A DNA stretch of 64,000 nucleotides from assembly GCA_023015935.1 (NCBI GenBank), contig JALKAY010000003.1:186001-250000 (forward strand). Reading direction: 5' to 3'. The position numbers were made by a program, and so were the translations under genes. Shown here one piece after another: positions 34,507-44,044 of this stretch; position 1 is the stretch's first letter, and the number at the start of each line of letters is the position of its first letter. The stretch is from Flavobacteriaceae bacterium F08102. GTDB lineage: Bacteria; Bacteroidota; Bacteroidia; Flavobacteriales; Flavobacteriaceae. A model generated the notes under the pieces. It did no database searches. It was not told the origin of the DNA and worked only from the letters and a program-made list of their open reading frames with translations.

Positions 34507-35346
34507 TTAGTTAGACCATTTTTCAATGGACTCTTTATTCATTTTAACATAGTCGGCGTTTTTAGCCTCTTGTGCGATTGCCATAGATTTTTTTGCTGCG
34601 GCAATTGCATTTTTTTTATCACCTAAAGCTGCGTGAATTAATGATTTTTCACGAAACATCCAAAATGCTTTATCATTCATTTTGGTCGCTTTTGAAATCC
34701 ATTTTAAAGCTTGATTCAAGTCTTTACCAGTGGTTCTGTAGTAGCTCGCAGCACTAAAATAATCATTAGCACTTGGCCCACTCATTACATCTGCAATGCT
34801 CTTCATTGTGATCGCTTCGGTGGGTACAGCAATTTTCAGGCCAACATAGGTGTTTTCCCATAAAAGTCCTAATACAGCAGTGTCGTTGGTAATATGGTCA
34901 ATTGAAATCGTAAAGGATTCAATGGTCATCGGCATAACTTGCGTCGGTACAGATGTTTTGAGTGCTACTTTAGATTCATCCCATGATTGAGGGTTTCCCC
35001 AGTTGTTTGAATCGGTGTAAAAGATAAGTTCCCATTGATCTTTTTGTGGCTTGCTATATAAGGCATATGTACCTTTTTTTAGTGTTTTTCCATCGATACG
35101 TACATCATCACTAAAGGTGATTTTTGTATTTGCGTTGGCTCCTGTTCTCCATAGAGCACCATAGGGAACCAAATCACCAAAAATGGTTCTCCCTCTCATA
35201 GCAGGTCTCGAATACTCTACGGTTACCTCAGTTAAACCAACAATTTGAGTTAAAGTAGAGGCCGGGCTTGGTTGAGGACTTTTTATTTGAGCTTGTGTGC
35301 TGAGTATTCCTGTGAATAGCAAAAGCAGTATTATTTTTTTATACAT
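34507..35346 (-). CDS. DUF2911 protein with C-terminal TPR-like extension
   Basis: A 279-residue exported protein: signal peptide (1-20), a DUF2911 domain (YSRPAMRGRTIFGDL, ALWRTGANANTKITFSD, DGKTLKKGTYALY; to about residue 180) and a helical C-terminal region of about 90 residues resembling tetratricopeptide helices (YYRTTGKDLNQALKWISKA, then KKNAIAAAKKSMAIA). Paralogue of the next gene. Function unknown. Confidence 0.88.
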   Translation of the reverse strand: MYKKIILLLLFTGILSTQAQIKSPQPSPASTLTQIVGLTEVTVEYSRPAMRGRTIFGDLVPYGALWRTGANANTKITFSDDVRIDGKTLKKGTYALYSKPQKDQWELIFYTDSNNWGNPQSWDESKVALKTSVPTQVMPMTIESFTISIDHITNDTAVLGLLWENTYVGLKIAVPTEAITMKSIADVMSGPSANDYFSAASYYRTTGKDLNQALKWISKATKMNDKAFWMFREKSLIHAALGDKKNAIAAAKKSMAIAQEAKNADYVKMNKESIEKWSN

Positions 35347-35408
35347 CGTTATATGGATTTAGTATTTCATGGATAAAGATACTGAATTGAGTAGAATTCA
35401 CTCGTTAA

Positions 35409-37043
35409 TTAACGGTAAATTCTTTTTCGTATCAGCGAAAAACTAAAACCTAATACCCCCAAAATTAGTAAAGGTAGGACCACGTTGAGTGATTGCCAGT
35501 ACGATCTTTCTGCAAATGCTTTCTTTTTGTCTAAGAAGCGAAGGTTTAATTTTTTACCCCTTAATTCGAGTAACCCATCATCAAGGAGGTAATTCACAGC
35601 ATTGAGTAAGAACGTTGTGTTTCCATAGCTTTCTCGAGTAAATTTATCAATACTTAGTGGTAGCGGTTGACCTTGATATACTTCGTTCGCGATAATATCA
35701 CCGTCAGCTATAACGATCATTTTAGAGGGGACTCCTTTAGAAACAAAGGAGGGATAATTGTAAGGTTTTACACGATTAGCGTAGGCTGATGTGAACGCAC
35801 CTTGAAGTAATACGCCTAAGGTTTGATATCCATTGTTGTAGTCCGTTGGAATTGGTTTGGTGTCAACCTCATTTAATGATAATAGAAAAGGCGTTCCTCT
35901 CGGTTTTGAAAATTTAGAACTTTGCAGTAATACAGTTTTGCGAATATCCCCTCTTAAAGTGTCAATGGTGTTGGCAAACTTTAAAAGTACAGGGTCTACA
36001 TTTTTGTTAATGGGATGATTATTCATTGTGGTAATCATGGGATAATAGTGCCAAGGGTAATCTTGGTATTGTATCTGATTTCCTAATTTCCCATCAGCTA
36101 ACCGAATGCTCCCTGCATACATGTCACGAACTAAGTTGTAATTTAGTCGTACCTGATACGTAAATAATTGATCTGTTAGATTTAAGTCTCTGTTCATTGC
36201 AAGACTTGAACCAGTTACCAAACTGTCTAATTCGGCTATTGTATTGTCAAGTAACCAAAGTGTTTTACCACCTTTCATAATAAATTGATCCAAGGTTAGC
36301 TTTTCGGCTTCAGAAAATTTTTCGGTTGGCTTTGCAATGATGGCCAAATCAAATTGGTTTAGTTCTTGTGCAGTTTTTATTGGATTTGTTGCAACTGAAT
36401 CGAGTGTAAATGGAGCGAGTTTATAGAACTGACCAAGATCACTTAAAAAACTAGCTAGGTATTGATCATCTAACTCACCATTTCCTTTTAAAATAGCAAT
36501 TTTTTCAGTTCGTTCAGTGCTCACCTTACGTATGGCATTCGTGAATTCATATTCTAATTCTGCTATGGAATTTTCTAACTGACCTTCTTGACCATTACTT
36601 GCATCATTAGACAGCAAAGAGATGATTTCTTTTTTTCCTTTGTATTGGATGGTAGCCCATGGGAAAATGATTAATTCTGAATTTACTCCGTTTTCCTGAA
36701 CGGTTAACCTACTTGGCTGTAAGCCTTCCTTTATTAAAGTTTCAGTGAGGTTAATAGGGTCGATAAATTGATATTTTATATGGCTGTTTAGCGAAGCTAT
36801 ATTAGTTAAAAATTGTTTAGTTTCCGATTGTAATCGATTGAATTCTGCAGGGAAATCGCCTTCTAAATACACCTTGATTACGGCGTCGTCTTCAATGGCT
36901 TTAAGTGAAGATTTGCTAAGGTCAGAAAGACTATAACGCTTATCCTGGGTTAAGTCAAATCGGAAACGAAATTTTTTGGCGAGTACATTTACCGCGATTA
37001 AAGCAACTAAAACAAGGAGGCTATTTAAAATTAATTTCTTCAT
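35409..37043 (-). CDS. gldG: Gliding motility ABC transporter auxiliary protein GldG
   Basis: Part of the GldA-GldF-GldG ABC transporter needed for gliding in Flavobacterium johnsoniae; the transported substance is not known. The protein has an N-terminal membrane helix (residues 3-22), a large periplasmic part with the ABC_transp_aux fold (RFDLTQDKRYSLSDLSKS near the start, AILKGNGELDDQYLASFL, GGKTLWLLDNT), and a C-terminal helix (about 518-538) followed by a short basic tail. Length 544 is normal. It overlaps gldF by 4 bases. The ATPase GldA is not encoded in this window. Confidence 0.94.
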   Translation of the reverse strand: MKKLILNSLLVLVALIAVNVLAKKFRFRFDLTQDKRYSLSDLSKSSLKAIEDDAVIKVYLEGDFPAEFNRLQSETKQFLTNIASLNSHIKYQFIDPINLTETLIKEGLQPSRLTVQENGVNSELIIFPWATIQYKGKKEIISLLSNDASNGQEGQLENSIAELEYEFTNAIRKVSTERTEKIAILKGNGELDDQYLASFLSDLGQFYKLAPFTLDSVATNPIKTAQELNQFDLAIIAKPTEKFSEAEKLTLDQFIMKGGKTLWLLDNTIAELDSLVTGSSLAMNRDLNLTDQLFTYQVRLNYNLVRDMYAGSIRLADGKLGNQIQYQDYPWHYYPMITTMNNHPINKNVDPVLLKFANTIDTLRGDIRKTVLLQSSKFSKPRGTPFLLSLNEVDTKPIPTDYNNGYQTLGVLLQGAFTSAYANRVKPYNYPSFVSKGVPSKMIVIADGDIIANEVYQGQPLPLSIDKFTRESYGNTTFLLNAVNYLLDDGLLELRGKKLNLRFLDKKKAFAERSYWQSLNVVLPLLILGVLGFSFSLIRKRIYR

Positions 37044-37756
37044 GCTTCAATTGATAATTTTAAACGGGTTAAGAATAAGAAAAACACAGTGATGGATAAA
37101 AAATAAATCACATCTGATGTATCGATCAATCCTCTACTTAAGCTTTCAAAATGTTCTTCCATGCCAAATTTTCTGATAAATTCACCTAGATTTAAATCGG
37201 CAATAGCCCCAAAACCATAATACATAAAAAACGAAACAAGGATACCACTAATAAAGGCAACGATTTGGTTCGCTGAGAGGGTAGAGGTGAAAATACCAAT
37301 GGCTGTGAAACTGGTGGCTAAAAGTAAAAGGCCTATATAGGACCCCATTAAACTTCCCCAATCGAGATTTCCTTGAGGATTTCCCAGTTGATATATACTA
37401 TACACATAAATTAGTGTTGGAATAATAGCTAAAATCATTAAGAATAAGGCTCCTAAAAATTTTCCAATCACGATTTGCCAATTTGTCAACGGTTTAGTTT
37501 GAAGAATTTCAATCGTTCCTAATCGAAATTCATCTGAAAAACTACGCATTGTAATCGCGGGAATTAAGAATAATAGAAACCAAGGTGCGATAAAAAAGAA
37601 TCCGTAAAGATCAGCAAAACCTGCGTTTAAAATATTAAAGTCACCTTTAAATACCCACAGAAATAGGCCATTGATAACCAAAAACACGCCGATGACTAAA
37701 TAGCCAATCGGACTTGCGAAAAAAGAGTTTAATTCCTTTCTAAAAATTGCAAACAT
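37040..37756 (-). CDS. gldF: Gliding motility ABC transporter permease GldF
   Basis: ABC-2 type permease, 238 residues with six hydrophobic helices, starting IFRKELNSFFASPIGYLVIG as in other GldF. The FSDEFRLGTIEILQTKPL loop between helices 2 and 3 is the usual contact region of this permease class. It overlaps gldG by 4 bases on its 3' side. Together with gldG and T9SS cargo at 46,743 it suggests a gliding organism, but gldF/G also occur in non-gliders. Confidence 0.94.
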   Translation of the reverse strand: MFAIFRKELNSFFASPIGYLVIGVFLVINGLFLWVFKGDFNILNAGFADLYGFFFIAPWFLLFLIPAITMRSFSDEFRLGTIEILQTKPLTNWQIVIGKFLGALFLMILAIIPTLIYVYSIYQLGNPQGNLDWGSLMGSYIGLLLLATSFTAIGIFTSTLSANQIVAFISGILVSFFMYYGFGAIADLNLGEFIRKFGMEEHFESLSRGLIDTSDVIYFLSITVFFLFLTRLKLSIEA

Positions 37757-37816
37757 TGTATTGTCTTAATAATTTCCTAAATGTGTGAATAACGGGTATA
37801 TAATTTCAATTATTTT

Positions 37817-38113
37817 TTATGGTAAACTTACCAACTTATCTACACTCCATGCCTCTGGTTTAGCATTAAAATGGATTTTCGTTTTCTCCCAAACTTCTTT
37901 GAATAAATCAGATGCTCTGTATTGGTTAAGTGCGTCTTCATGATCCCAATAGCTATACGTAAAAAATACAGTTGGGTCAAGTCGGTCTCGATAAAGCTCT
38001 AACAATTGACATCCGGGACTACTTCTGATCTCATTTTTATGAATTTCAAAATTACGAAGAAAGTCAGGGATACCTTCTTCGGTAAAACGCATTTTTACAA
38101 TTCTTACTAACAT
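37817..38113 (-). CDS. Antibiotic biosynthesis monooxygenase (ABM) family protein
   Basis: A 98-residue dimeric alpha+beta-barrel protein of the ABM fold. It starts with MLVRIVKMRF, has the central FEIHKNEIRSSPGCQLLELYRD and YSYWDHEDALNQYRAS strands, and ends with a WEKTKIHFNAKPEAWSVDK segment. Members are quinone or heme-associated oxygenases or unknown. It starts one base after the SAM-hydrolase-like gene stop, so it is coupled to it. Confidence 0.85.
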   Translation of the reverse strand: MLVRIVKMRFTEEGIPDFLRNFEIHKNEIRSSPGCQLLELYRDRLDPTVFFTYSYWDHEDALNQYRASDLFKEVWEKTKIHFNAKPEAWSVDKLVSLP

Positions 38114-38114
38114 C

Positions 38115-38945
38115 TTATAAAAAATTTATGGTCACGGGTTCCTGATAATCTAAACCGAGTAAGGTAGATGCTCCACCAACGGTTGTTAAATTACTTCTGT
38201 ATAGGGCAATTTCTAAATAATTAGCACTATTAAAAAGTAATAGCCGTCTTCCATCATCTTGGCGTTTAGCCTTAGGCAATGTGTAATTTACAATATCATT
38301 GTAATTTTTATATACGCGATTAAAGGTGAATTTTCTAATTTGTAATTCAAATGGTCGTCCTTTTCCAACTTCTTGAAATAATTTTTTGGAAATATTAGAA
38401 ATAACATTTCCATAATTGTCGATGTAAATTACACTGCCTACAATTTTATTTCTGGCATCGTTTACATGGGGCTGAATTTGTTGTAAATGTTTAAATTCAC
38501 GTAAGGAGTTTCCAACAATATCAAGGCTTCCTCCTCTCGAAATATGACAAGCTGTTTTTACAAAAATTTGTTGGGCGGTAGTATTGGCTTCCAGTCTTTT
38601 GTGTAAATTTATTTCGACAATTTTCTTAGGTTTTATATCATTGGTAATTAATGAGATAATTCCATTGTCAGGACAGACAAAGTAATGATCGTCTAAATGG
38701 AAGGCTGTATGTTTGTTATCAACACTTAATTCGCTATCGACATCAATAATATGTACAGTTCCTTTTGGAAAGGAAGCATATGAATTTTTTAAAATATACG
38801 CCGCTTCAATGATGTTAAAAGGAGAAATTTTATGTGTAACATCAACGATTTGAACGTTTTCTAGTTCTTGATAAATGGCTCCTTTTAACGTTCCAATGTA
38901 GTGGTCTTTTAACCCATAATCAGTGGTGAGAGTTATAATTGGCAT
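38115..38945 (-). CDS. SAM hydroxide adenosyltransferase (DUF62) family protein
   Basis: Homologue of the SAM-dependent fluorinase/chlorinase fold that instead uses water or hydroxide to cleave S-adenosylmethionine to adenosine and methionine. The N-terminal LTTDYGLKDHYIGTLKGAIYQ is diagnostic (Asp in TDYG contacts the ribose). The C-terminal barrel includes SVIYIDNYGNVISNISK, and the end is EPVTINFL. Length 276 is normal. The role in the cell is not known. Two-gene unit with the ABM gene; divergent to phoH. Confidence 0.9.
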   Translation of the reverse strand: MPIITLTTDYGLKDHYIGTLKGAIYQELENVQIVDVTHKISPFNIIEAAYILKNSYASFPKGTVHIIDVDSELSVDNKHTAFHLDDHYFVCPDNGIISLITNDIKPKKIVEINLHKRLEANTTAQQIFVKTACHISRGGSLDIVGNSLREFKHLQQIQPHVNDARNKIVGSVIYIDNYGNVISNISKKLFQEVGKGRPFELQIRKFTFNRVYKNYNDIVNYTLPKAKRQDDGRRLLLFNSANYLEIALYRSNLTTVGGASTLLGLDYQEPVTINFL

Positions 38946-39075
38946 CTGTTAATTACTTATTTAAAAAGAGCGTGAATAGATACTAAATAAATACTTAAAT
39001 TTGTTACAAATCTAATCATTTAATGCTAAATGAACAGGATAGTATATAGTTTTTCATTATTTAAACAACCTTCAT

Positions 39076-40023
39076 TTGAACGAAAAAATAATCGAGTTAA
39101 CCGAGATTAATCCAAAGGACTTTTTCGGAACGCAAAACAATAATATTGAGCAACTTAAAAAGTATTTTCCCAAAATTAAAATTGTTGCGCGAGGTAATAA
39201 AATACGAATTTTTGGTGAAGAAGATTTACTACTCGAGTTTGAGAAAAAGTTAAATCAACTCATAAACTACTTCAATAAATACAATAAATTAGACGAGAAC
39301 AGCATTGAGCGTTTGTTAACTTCAAATAATTCGGAAGATAAAAATGAGAAAAATAGTGAAGCTGTATTGGTACATGGAGTGAATGGAAAACTAATTAAGG
39401 CACAAACGGAAAATCAACATAAGTTGGTGCGCTTGATGAGTGAGAACGATATGGTTTTTGCTGTAGGACCTGCTGGGACAGGAAAGACATATACGGCTGT
39501 TGCGTTAGCCGTTCAGGCATTAAAAAACAAAGAAGTAAGAAGAATTATTTTAACGAGGCCCGCCGTAGAATCAGGGGAAAATTTAGGGTTTTTACCTGGG
39601 GATTTAAAAGAGAAGTTAGATCCGTATATGCAACCTTTATACGATGCATTAAGGGATATGATTCCGCATGAGAAGTTAACGTCTTACATAGAAAGTCATA
39701 TTATCCAAATTGCACCTTTAGCCTTTATGCGAGGGAGAACTTTAGACAATGCTTTTGTGATTTTGGATGAGGCTCAAAATACCACTCATGCGCAGATGAA
39801 AATGTTTTTAACGCGTATGGGAAAGCATGCTAAATTTATTATTACCGGAGATCCAGGGCAAATTGATTTACCAAAACGCCAAGTTTCTGGATTAAAAGAA
39901 TCTTTGTTGGCACTTAAAGATATTGAAGGGATTGGCGTTATACATTTAGATGATAAAGATGTAATTAGACATCGTTTGGTTAAAAAGATTATTACAGCTT
40001 ATAAAAGTATTGAAACAGAGTAG
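39076..40023 (+). CDS. phoH: PhoH family ATPase
   Basis: PhoH/YbeZ-type P-loop ATPase with possible RNA-related function. Walker A GPAGTGKT (131-138, K137) and Walker B FVILDEAQN are clear, followed by TGDPGQIDLP. The N-terminal 100 residues form a KH-like region (KIKIVARGNKIRIFG). Length 315 is normal. The start is a TTG at 39,076: an in-frame stop lies about 12 codons upstream with no ATG between. Flavobacterial homologues begin near this residue. It lies 30 bases before purC on the same strand. Confidence 0.94.
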   Translation: MNEKIIELTEINPKDFFGTQNNNIEQLKKYFPKIKIVARGNKIRIFGEEDLLLEFEKKLNQLINYFNKYNKLDENSIERLLTSNNSEDKNEKNSEAVLVHGVNGKLIKAQTENQHKLVRLMSENDMVFAVGPAGTGKTYTAVALAVQALKNKEVRRIILTRPAVESGENLGFLPGDLKEKLDPYMQPLYDALRDMIPHEKLTSYIESHIIQIAPLAFMRGRTLDNAFVILDEAQNTTHAQMKMFLTRMGKHAKFIITGDPGQIDLPKRQVSGLKESLLALKDIEGIGVIHLDDKDVIRHRLVKKIITAYKSIETE

Positions 40024-40053
40024 TACTACACAAATAAATAAAACTAACGATTA

Positions 40054-41010
40054 ATGCAAACAATAAATGAAACACAATTTACCTGGCCGGGGCAAAAGTC
40101 TGTATACCGAGGAAAGGTGAGAGAAGTGTATAATATCGATGATGAATTATTAGTTATGGTGGCCACAGATAGGCTTTCAGCATTTGATTATATTATGCCA
40201 AAACAAATTCCATTTAAGGGGCAAATACTAAATCAAATTGCCACTAAAATGATGCGTGAAACAGAGGATATCGTACCGAATTGGATTTTAGCAACACCCG
40301 ATCCGAATGTAGCTATAGGTCACTTGTGTGAACCGTTTAAGGTTGAAATGGTAATTAGAGGCTATATGTCAGGCCATGCTGCAAGGGAATATGCGCTAGG
40401 TAAACGAAGTCTTTGTGGAGTTACAATGCCTGAAGGCCTGAAAGAGAATGATGCATTTCCTACGCCTATCATAACCCCAGCCACGAAAGCGGAAAATGGA
40501 GAACACGATGAAGATATATCGAAGGAGGCGATTATTGAGCGAGGGATTGTCAGTGCTGAAGATTATGCAGTGCTAGAAAATTATACACGTGCTTTGTTTG
40601 AAAGAGGATCTAAAATTGCAGATGAACGAGGCTTGATTTTGGTAGATACTAAATATGAATTTGGAAAGACGAAAACAGGTGAGATTGTACTGATTGATGA
40701 GATTCACACACCAGATTCATCAAGGTATTTTTATAAAGAAGGGTATGCTGATCGGCAAGCTCAACAAGTTCCACAAAAACAATTGTCTAAAGAATTTGTT
40801 AGGCAGTGGTTGATTGAAAATGGGTTTCAAGGTCTAGAAGGACAGCAGATTCCAGAAATGACTGATCAAAAGGTAAATGAGATTTCTGAACGTTATATAG
40901 AATTGTATGAAAATATTACCGGGGATTCGTTTGTGAAATCAGACACCACTGATGTATTAAATCGGATAGACAAGAATGTTCGAGACTTTTTGAGTAAACG
41001 AAAGAAATAA
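40054..41010 (+). CDS. purC: Phosphoribosylaminoimidazole-succinocarboxamide synthase
   Basis: SAICAR synthase of purine biosynthesis. The long (318-residue) form found in Bacteroidota and eukaryotes. Signatures: [10 protein letters not shown] at the start (ATP loop), [23 protein letters not shown], the [21 protein letters not shown] stretch, [14 protein letters not shown] (substrate loop) and [11 protein letters not shown] with [14 protein letters not shown]. It follows phoH and is probably co-transcribed. Confidence 0.97.
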   Translation: MQTINETQFTWPGQKSVYRGKVREVYNIDDELLVMVATDRLSAFDYIMPKQIPFKGQILNQIATKMMRETEDIVPNWILATPDPNVAIGHLCEPFKVEMVIRGYMSGHAAREYALGKRSLCGVTMPEGLKENDAFPTPIITPATKAENGEHDEDISKEAIIERGIVSAEDYAVLENYTRALFERGSKIADERGLILVDTKYEFGKTKTGEIVLIDEIHTPDSSRYFYKEGYADRQAQQVPQKQLSKEFVRQWLIENGFQGLEGQQIPEMTDQKVNEISERYIELYENITGDSFVKSDTTDVLNRIDKNVRDFLSKRKK

Positions 41011-41089
41011 ATTTACTTTCCTGAAAACGGATGATATTGAAATTTTACCTCTGCAAAAATCGCCCAGCTATTAAATTATAAAAATATGT

Positions 41090-41125
41090 GAAAAAAAAAC
41101 ACCCTATACCGAAGTATAGGGTGTT
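41090..41125 (-). terminator. Terminator of the M1 peptidase gene with UUCG loop
   Basis: Two arms of 12 bases (41098-41109, 41114-41125) pair perfectly. Read on the minus strand the loop is TTCG closed by C and G, the very stable C(UUCG)G form, and nine T follow. It is 27 bases after the stop at 41,152. No T tract in the plus direction, so purC is not ended here. Confidence 0.9.
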
Positions 41126-41151
41126 CACAAAAAACTCTAAATTTAAAAACA

Positions 41152-43416
41152 CTAATTTTTCAACTTGTTCTTGAATCGATCAAATTGATTATCTTTAGTT
41201 TGCCGAGGCCAACTATTATTTGAAACATCGATATCTGCGGTTTCCAGATTCGGATCAACCACAATATTAGTAATTTTTTTCGCACTAGCAAAAACTTTTT
41301 GTACCCCTGCATCACTTTTATTCCAAACTTGAGCTGGATACTTTTTAATTTCTTTTGTCCCATCTTCATAAGTAAGTTCAACAATAAGAGGTAATACGAG
41401 CCCACCAGGCTTATTAAAGGTGACTTCATAAAAATAATTAGGAACTTTTTTTAATTCTTCTTTAGAGAGATTTTTTAATTCTTTTTTCATGAATTTAAAA
41501 TCGGTTGCTTTTTTGGCATTCTTCGCTGTAGAAGGGTCACCTTCGATAAAGAAGATTAATTCTTTTTCGTTAAATGGCATGCCAAAACGTTCCGCTTGAG
41601 CTTTGGCTTTTTGTATATTAGCGGTAGCTGCTTCGTCTGGTTTATCAGATAGGTAAAAACTTCTCACATTCGCAATGCCTACATCATTGTAATCAGTGGT
41701 GTAGAACCATCCTCTCCAGAACCAGTCTAAATCCATCCCAGAAGCATCTTCCATGGTTCTAAAGAAATCGGCTGGAGTAGGGTGTTTAAACATCCACCGT
41801 TGTGAATAAGTTCTAAATGCGGCATCAAACAATTCGTGCCCCATAATAGTTTCTCTTAGCATATATAATCCTGCGGCAGGTTTTGTATAAGCGTTTGGAC
41901 CAAAATTATACACATTGTCACCTTGTGACATAATAGGTGATAGGTAATCTTGATCAATAGACATGTATCGTACAATATCCTTAGGAAGATTTCCTGTATT
42001 GAAATTAGGATCGTATTCTAATTCTGCTAAAATTTCGACAAAGGAGTTAATCCCTTCATCCATCCAAGTCCATTGACGTTCATCAGAGTTTACAATCATT
42101 GGAAAGAAGTTGTGACCAACTTCATGTGTAATTACACCAATCATTCCATCTCTAACTCGATCTGAATAGGTGCCGTCTTCTTTTGGTCGACCATAATTCC
42201 AACAGATTTGTGGATATTCCATTCCTTGACGTTGTGCATGAACAGAAATCGCTTTGTGATATGGATAATCAAAGGTGTATTTTGAATAAACTTTCAGGGT
42301 GTTTGCTACCACTCTTGTCGAGTGTTTCTCCCAAAGTGGATTCCCTTCTTTAGGGTAAAGAGAATAAGCCATTACAGTTCGTCCATTAATATCGACAGCC
42401 ATTCCATCCCAAATATATTTTCTAGAAGTTGCAAAAGCGTAATCTCTTACATTTTCAGCGTAGAATTTCCATGTTTTTGTTTTCTTGGCTCTTTTTTTCT
42501 CAGCAGCTTCGGCTTCTTTTTGATTTACAATGATAACCGGTTTGTCAAAGCTCTTTTTAGCCTTTTCCAAACGGCTGTATTGAGTTGGTGTAAGAACTTC
42601 TTTTGCATTTAATAGTTTTCCAGTAGCATTTAAAATGTGATCTTCAGGAACTGTAATGTTTACCGTATAATCTCCAAACTCTAAAGCGAATTCACTTCGA
42701 CCCCAGAACTGCATGTTTTGCCAACCTTCTACGTTGTTATACACAGCCATTCTTGGGAAAAACTGAGCAATGACATAAGCATTATTACCGTCTTTTGGAA
42801 AATGTTCAAAACCAGAACGTCCACCTTGTTCTACGTGATTATTGATGTTATACCACCATTTGATTTTAAATTTAAAAACTTCCCCTGGCGCAAGTGGCTT
42901 CGGTAAGTCAATTCTCATCATGGTTCTATTAACTACATAGGATAAGGGCTTTCCGTGCTCATCTTGGACGTACTCAAGTTTAAATCCACCATCAAAGGGC
43001 TTTTTTAAATAAGATTGTTTAAAACCTTTCGAATTTGTCATCGGTGTTTCCATTTTACTCGACTTAAGATCTGGAGTTTTAGAATCTGCAGCCCTCATAT
43101 TTTGATCGAGTTGTACCCATAAATACGGAAGATGATCTTTTGAATTGTTGTGGTAGGTAATTATTTCGTCCCCATACAACCGTTGGGTGTCATCGTCTAA
43201 TACAATGTTCATTTCATAATCAACCTTTTGTTGAGTGTATTCATGTCCAGGTGCACCAGAAGCAGTGTGTTGGTTGTTAGGCGTGGGTAGCTCTTCTTTG
43301 AGTTGTCTAAACTTACTAATATTAGTATGTCCAGATTTTCTTTCTTTTCCATCTTGTGCGAAAGTCAAGCTCGAAATCATTAAAAAAGAAAGTAGTAAAT
43401 AGTTGAATCTTTTCAT
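41152..43416 (-). CDS. M1 family metallopeptidase (exported)
   Basis: A 754-residue zinc aminopeptidase-like enzyme with a signal peptide (1-20). The zinc site is HEVGH (431-435) with the third ligand Glu454 in WMDEGINSFVE, 19 residues after the second His. The exopeptidase GxMEN motif appears as RQGMEYPQICW, so the second-position Glu is present and the following Asn is not, a variant also seen in other bacterial exported M1 homologues. The N-terminal beta domain begins near residue 60 (QQKVDYEMNIVLDDDTQRL). No T9SS sorting tail: the C-terminus ends RFKNKLKN. It follows a DUF6702 gene and a carboxypeptidase-regulatory-like gene on the same strand. Confidence 0.92.
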   Translation of the reverse strand: MKRFNYLLLSFLMISSLTFAQDGKERKSGHTNISKFRQLKEELPTPNNQHTASGAPGHEYTQQKVDYEMNIVLDDDTQRLYGDEIITYHNNSKDHLPYLWVQLDQNMRAADSKTPDLKSSKMETPMTNSKGFKQSYLKKPFDGGFKLEYVQDEHGKPLSYVVNRTMMRIDLPKPLAPGEVFKFKIKWWYNINNHVEQGGRSGFEHFPKDGNNAYVIAQFFPRMAVYNNVEGWQNMQFWGRSEFALEFGDYTVNITVPEDHILNATGKLLNAKEVLTPTQYSRLEKAKKSFDKPVIIVNQKEAEAAEKKRAKKTKTWKFYAENVRDYAFATSRKYIWDGMAVDINGRTVMAYSLYPKEGNPLWEKHSTRVVANTLKVYSKYTFDYPYHKAISVHAQRQGMEYPQICWNYGRPKEDGTYSDRVRDGMIGVITHEVGHNFFPMIVNSDERQWTWMDEGINSFVEILAELEYDPNFNTGNLPKDIVRYMSIDQDYLSPIMSQGDNVYNFGPNAYTKPAAGLYMLRETIMGHELFDAAFRTYSQRWMFKHPTPADFFRTMEDASGMDLDWFWRGWFYTTDYNDVGIANVRSFYLSDKPDEAATANIQKAKAQAERFGMPFNEKELIFFIEGDPSTAKNAKKATDFKFMKKELKNLSKEELKKVPNYFYEVTFNKPGGLVLPLIVELTYEDGTKEIKKYPAQVWNKSDAGVQKVFASAKKITNIVVDPNLETADIDVSNNSWPRQTKDNQFDRFKNKLKN

Positions 43417-43481
43417 TCGAAAATTTAGTTTTAATAATAGTGTGGTCGAAAATACTTATTTTAGGTGAATTAGCCAATAAT

Positions 43482-43985
43482 TCACTCGAATTTTAACGAA
43501 TCGGAAGGGGTTTTATTCGTGAGAAAAAATGTTTTTTTAATATTGTTTATATCTAATTTGATAATATTTTTTTGATCAGGAAATTGATCGATAAGCATGG
43601 TGTCAGTGATTTTAACTTCGGATACTGTTTTAATATTATCCACCTCAAAATAGAGGTAAACAACGTCGTGCTCGTACTCTTTACCGAGGTAGTTAAAATG
43701 GCTGTCCTTTCCATTAATGGCAATATTGAAATGTTTGTGCGCGTACTTGTCAATGTCTTTATTTACTTTTTTAACGGGCTCATCAGAGGTGGCAAGCTCA
43801 TAGGTTTGATCGTAGTTTTTTTGCAAGACTTGTTGTAGATCATCAATGAAAATACGCATGGATATTTGAATTGTGTTCTCTTTGGTGCTGTGTTCTACAT
43901 TAATTAAACTGATATAAAATTTATGTGCTTTAAACCCAAAAATAGGAATTAAAACCAGAAATAGGAGTAAGATTGTTTTTTTCAT
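43482..43985 (-). CDS. DUF6702 family protein
   Basis: A 167-residue protein with a signal peptide (1-18) and the DUF6702 pattern HKFYISLINVEH and MRIFIDDLQQVLQKNY, plus FNYLGKEYEHDVVYLYFEV. Function unknown; family members occur in Bacteroidota next to an M1 peptidase, as here (65-base gap). Predicted periplasmic beta-sandwich. Confidence 0.85.
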   Translation of the reverse strand: MKKTILLLFLVLIPIFGFKAHKFYISLINVEHSTKENTIQISMRIFIDDLQQVLQKNYDQTYELATSDEPVKKVNKDIDKYAHKHFNIAINGKDSHFNYLGKEYEHDVVYLYFEVDNIKTVSEVKITDTMLIDQFPDQKNIIKLDINNIKKTFFLTNKTPSDSLKFE

Positions 43986-44044
43986 AAGTGTAATTCATCG
44001 AACATCGTTGCTAAGTACTAGCAAATTGCATTCCAAAGGTAGGA

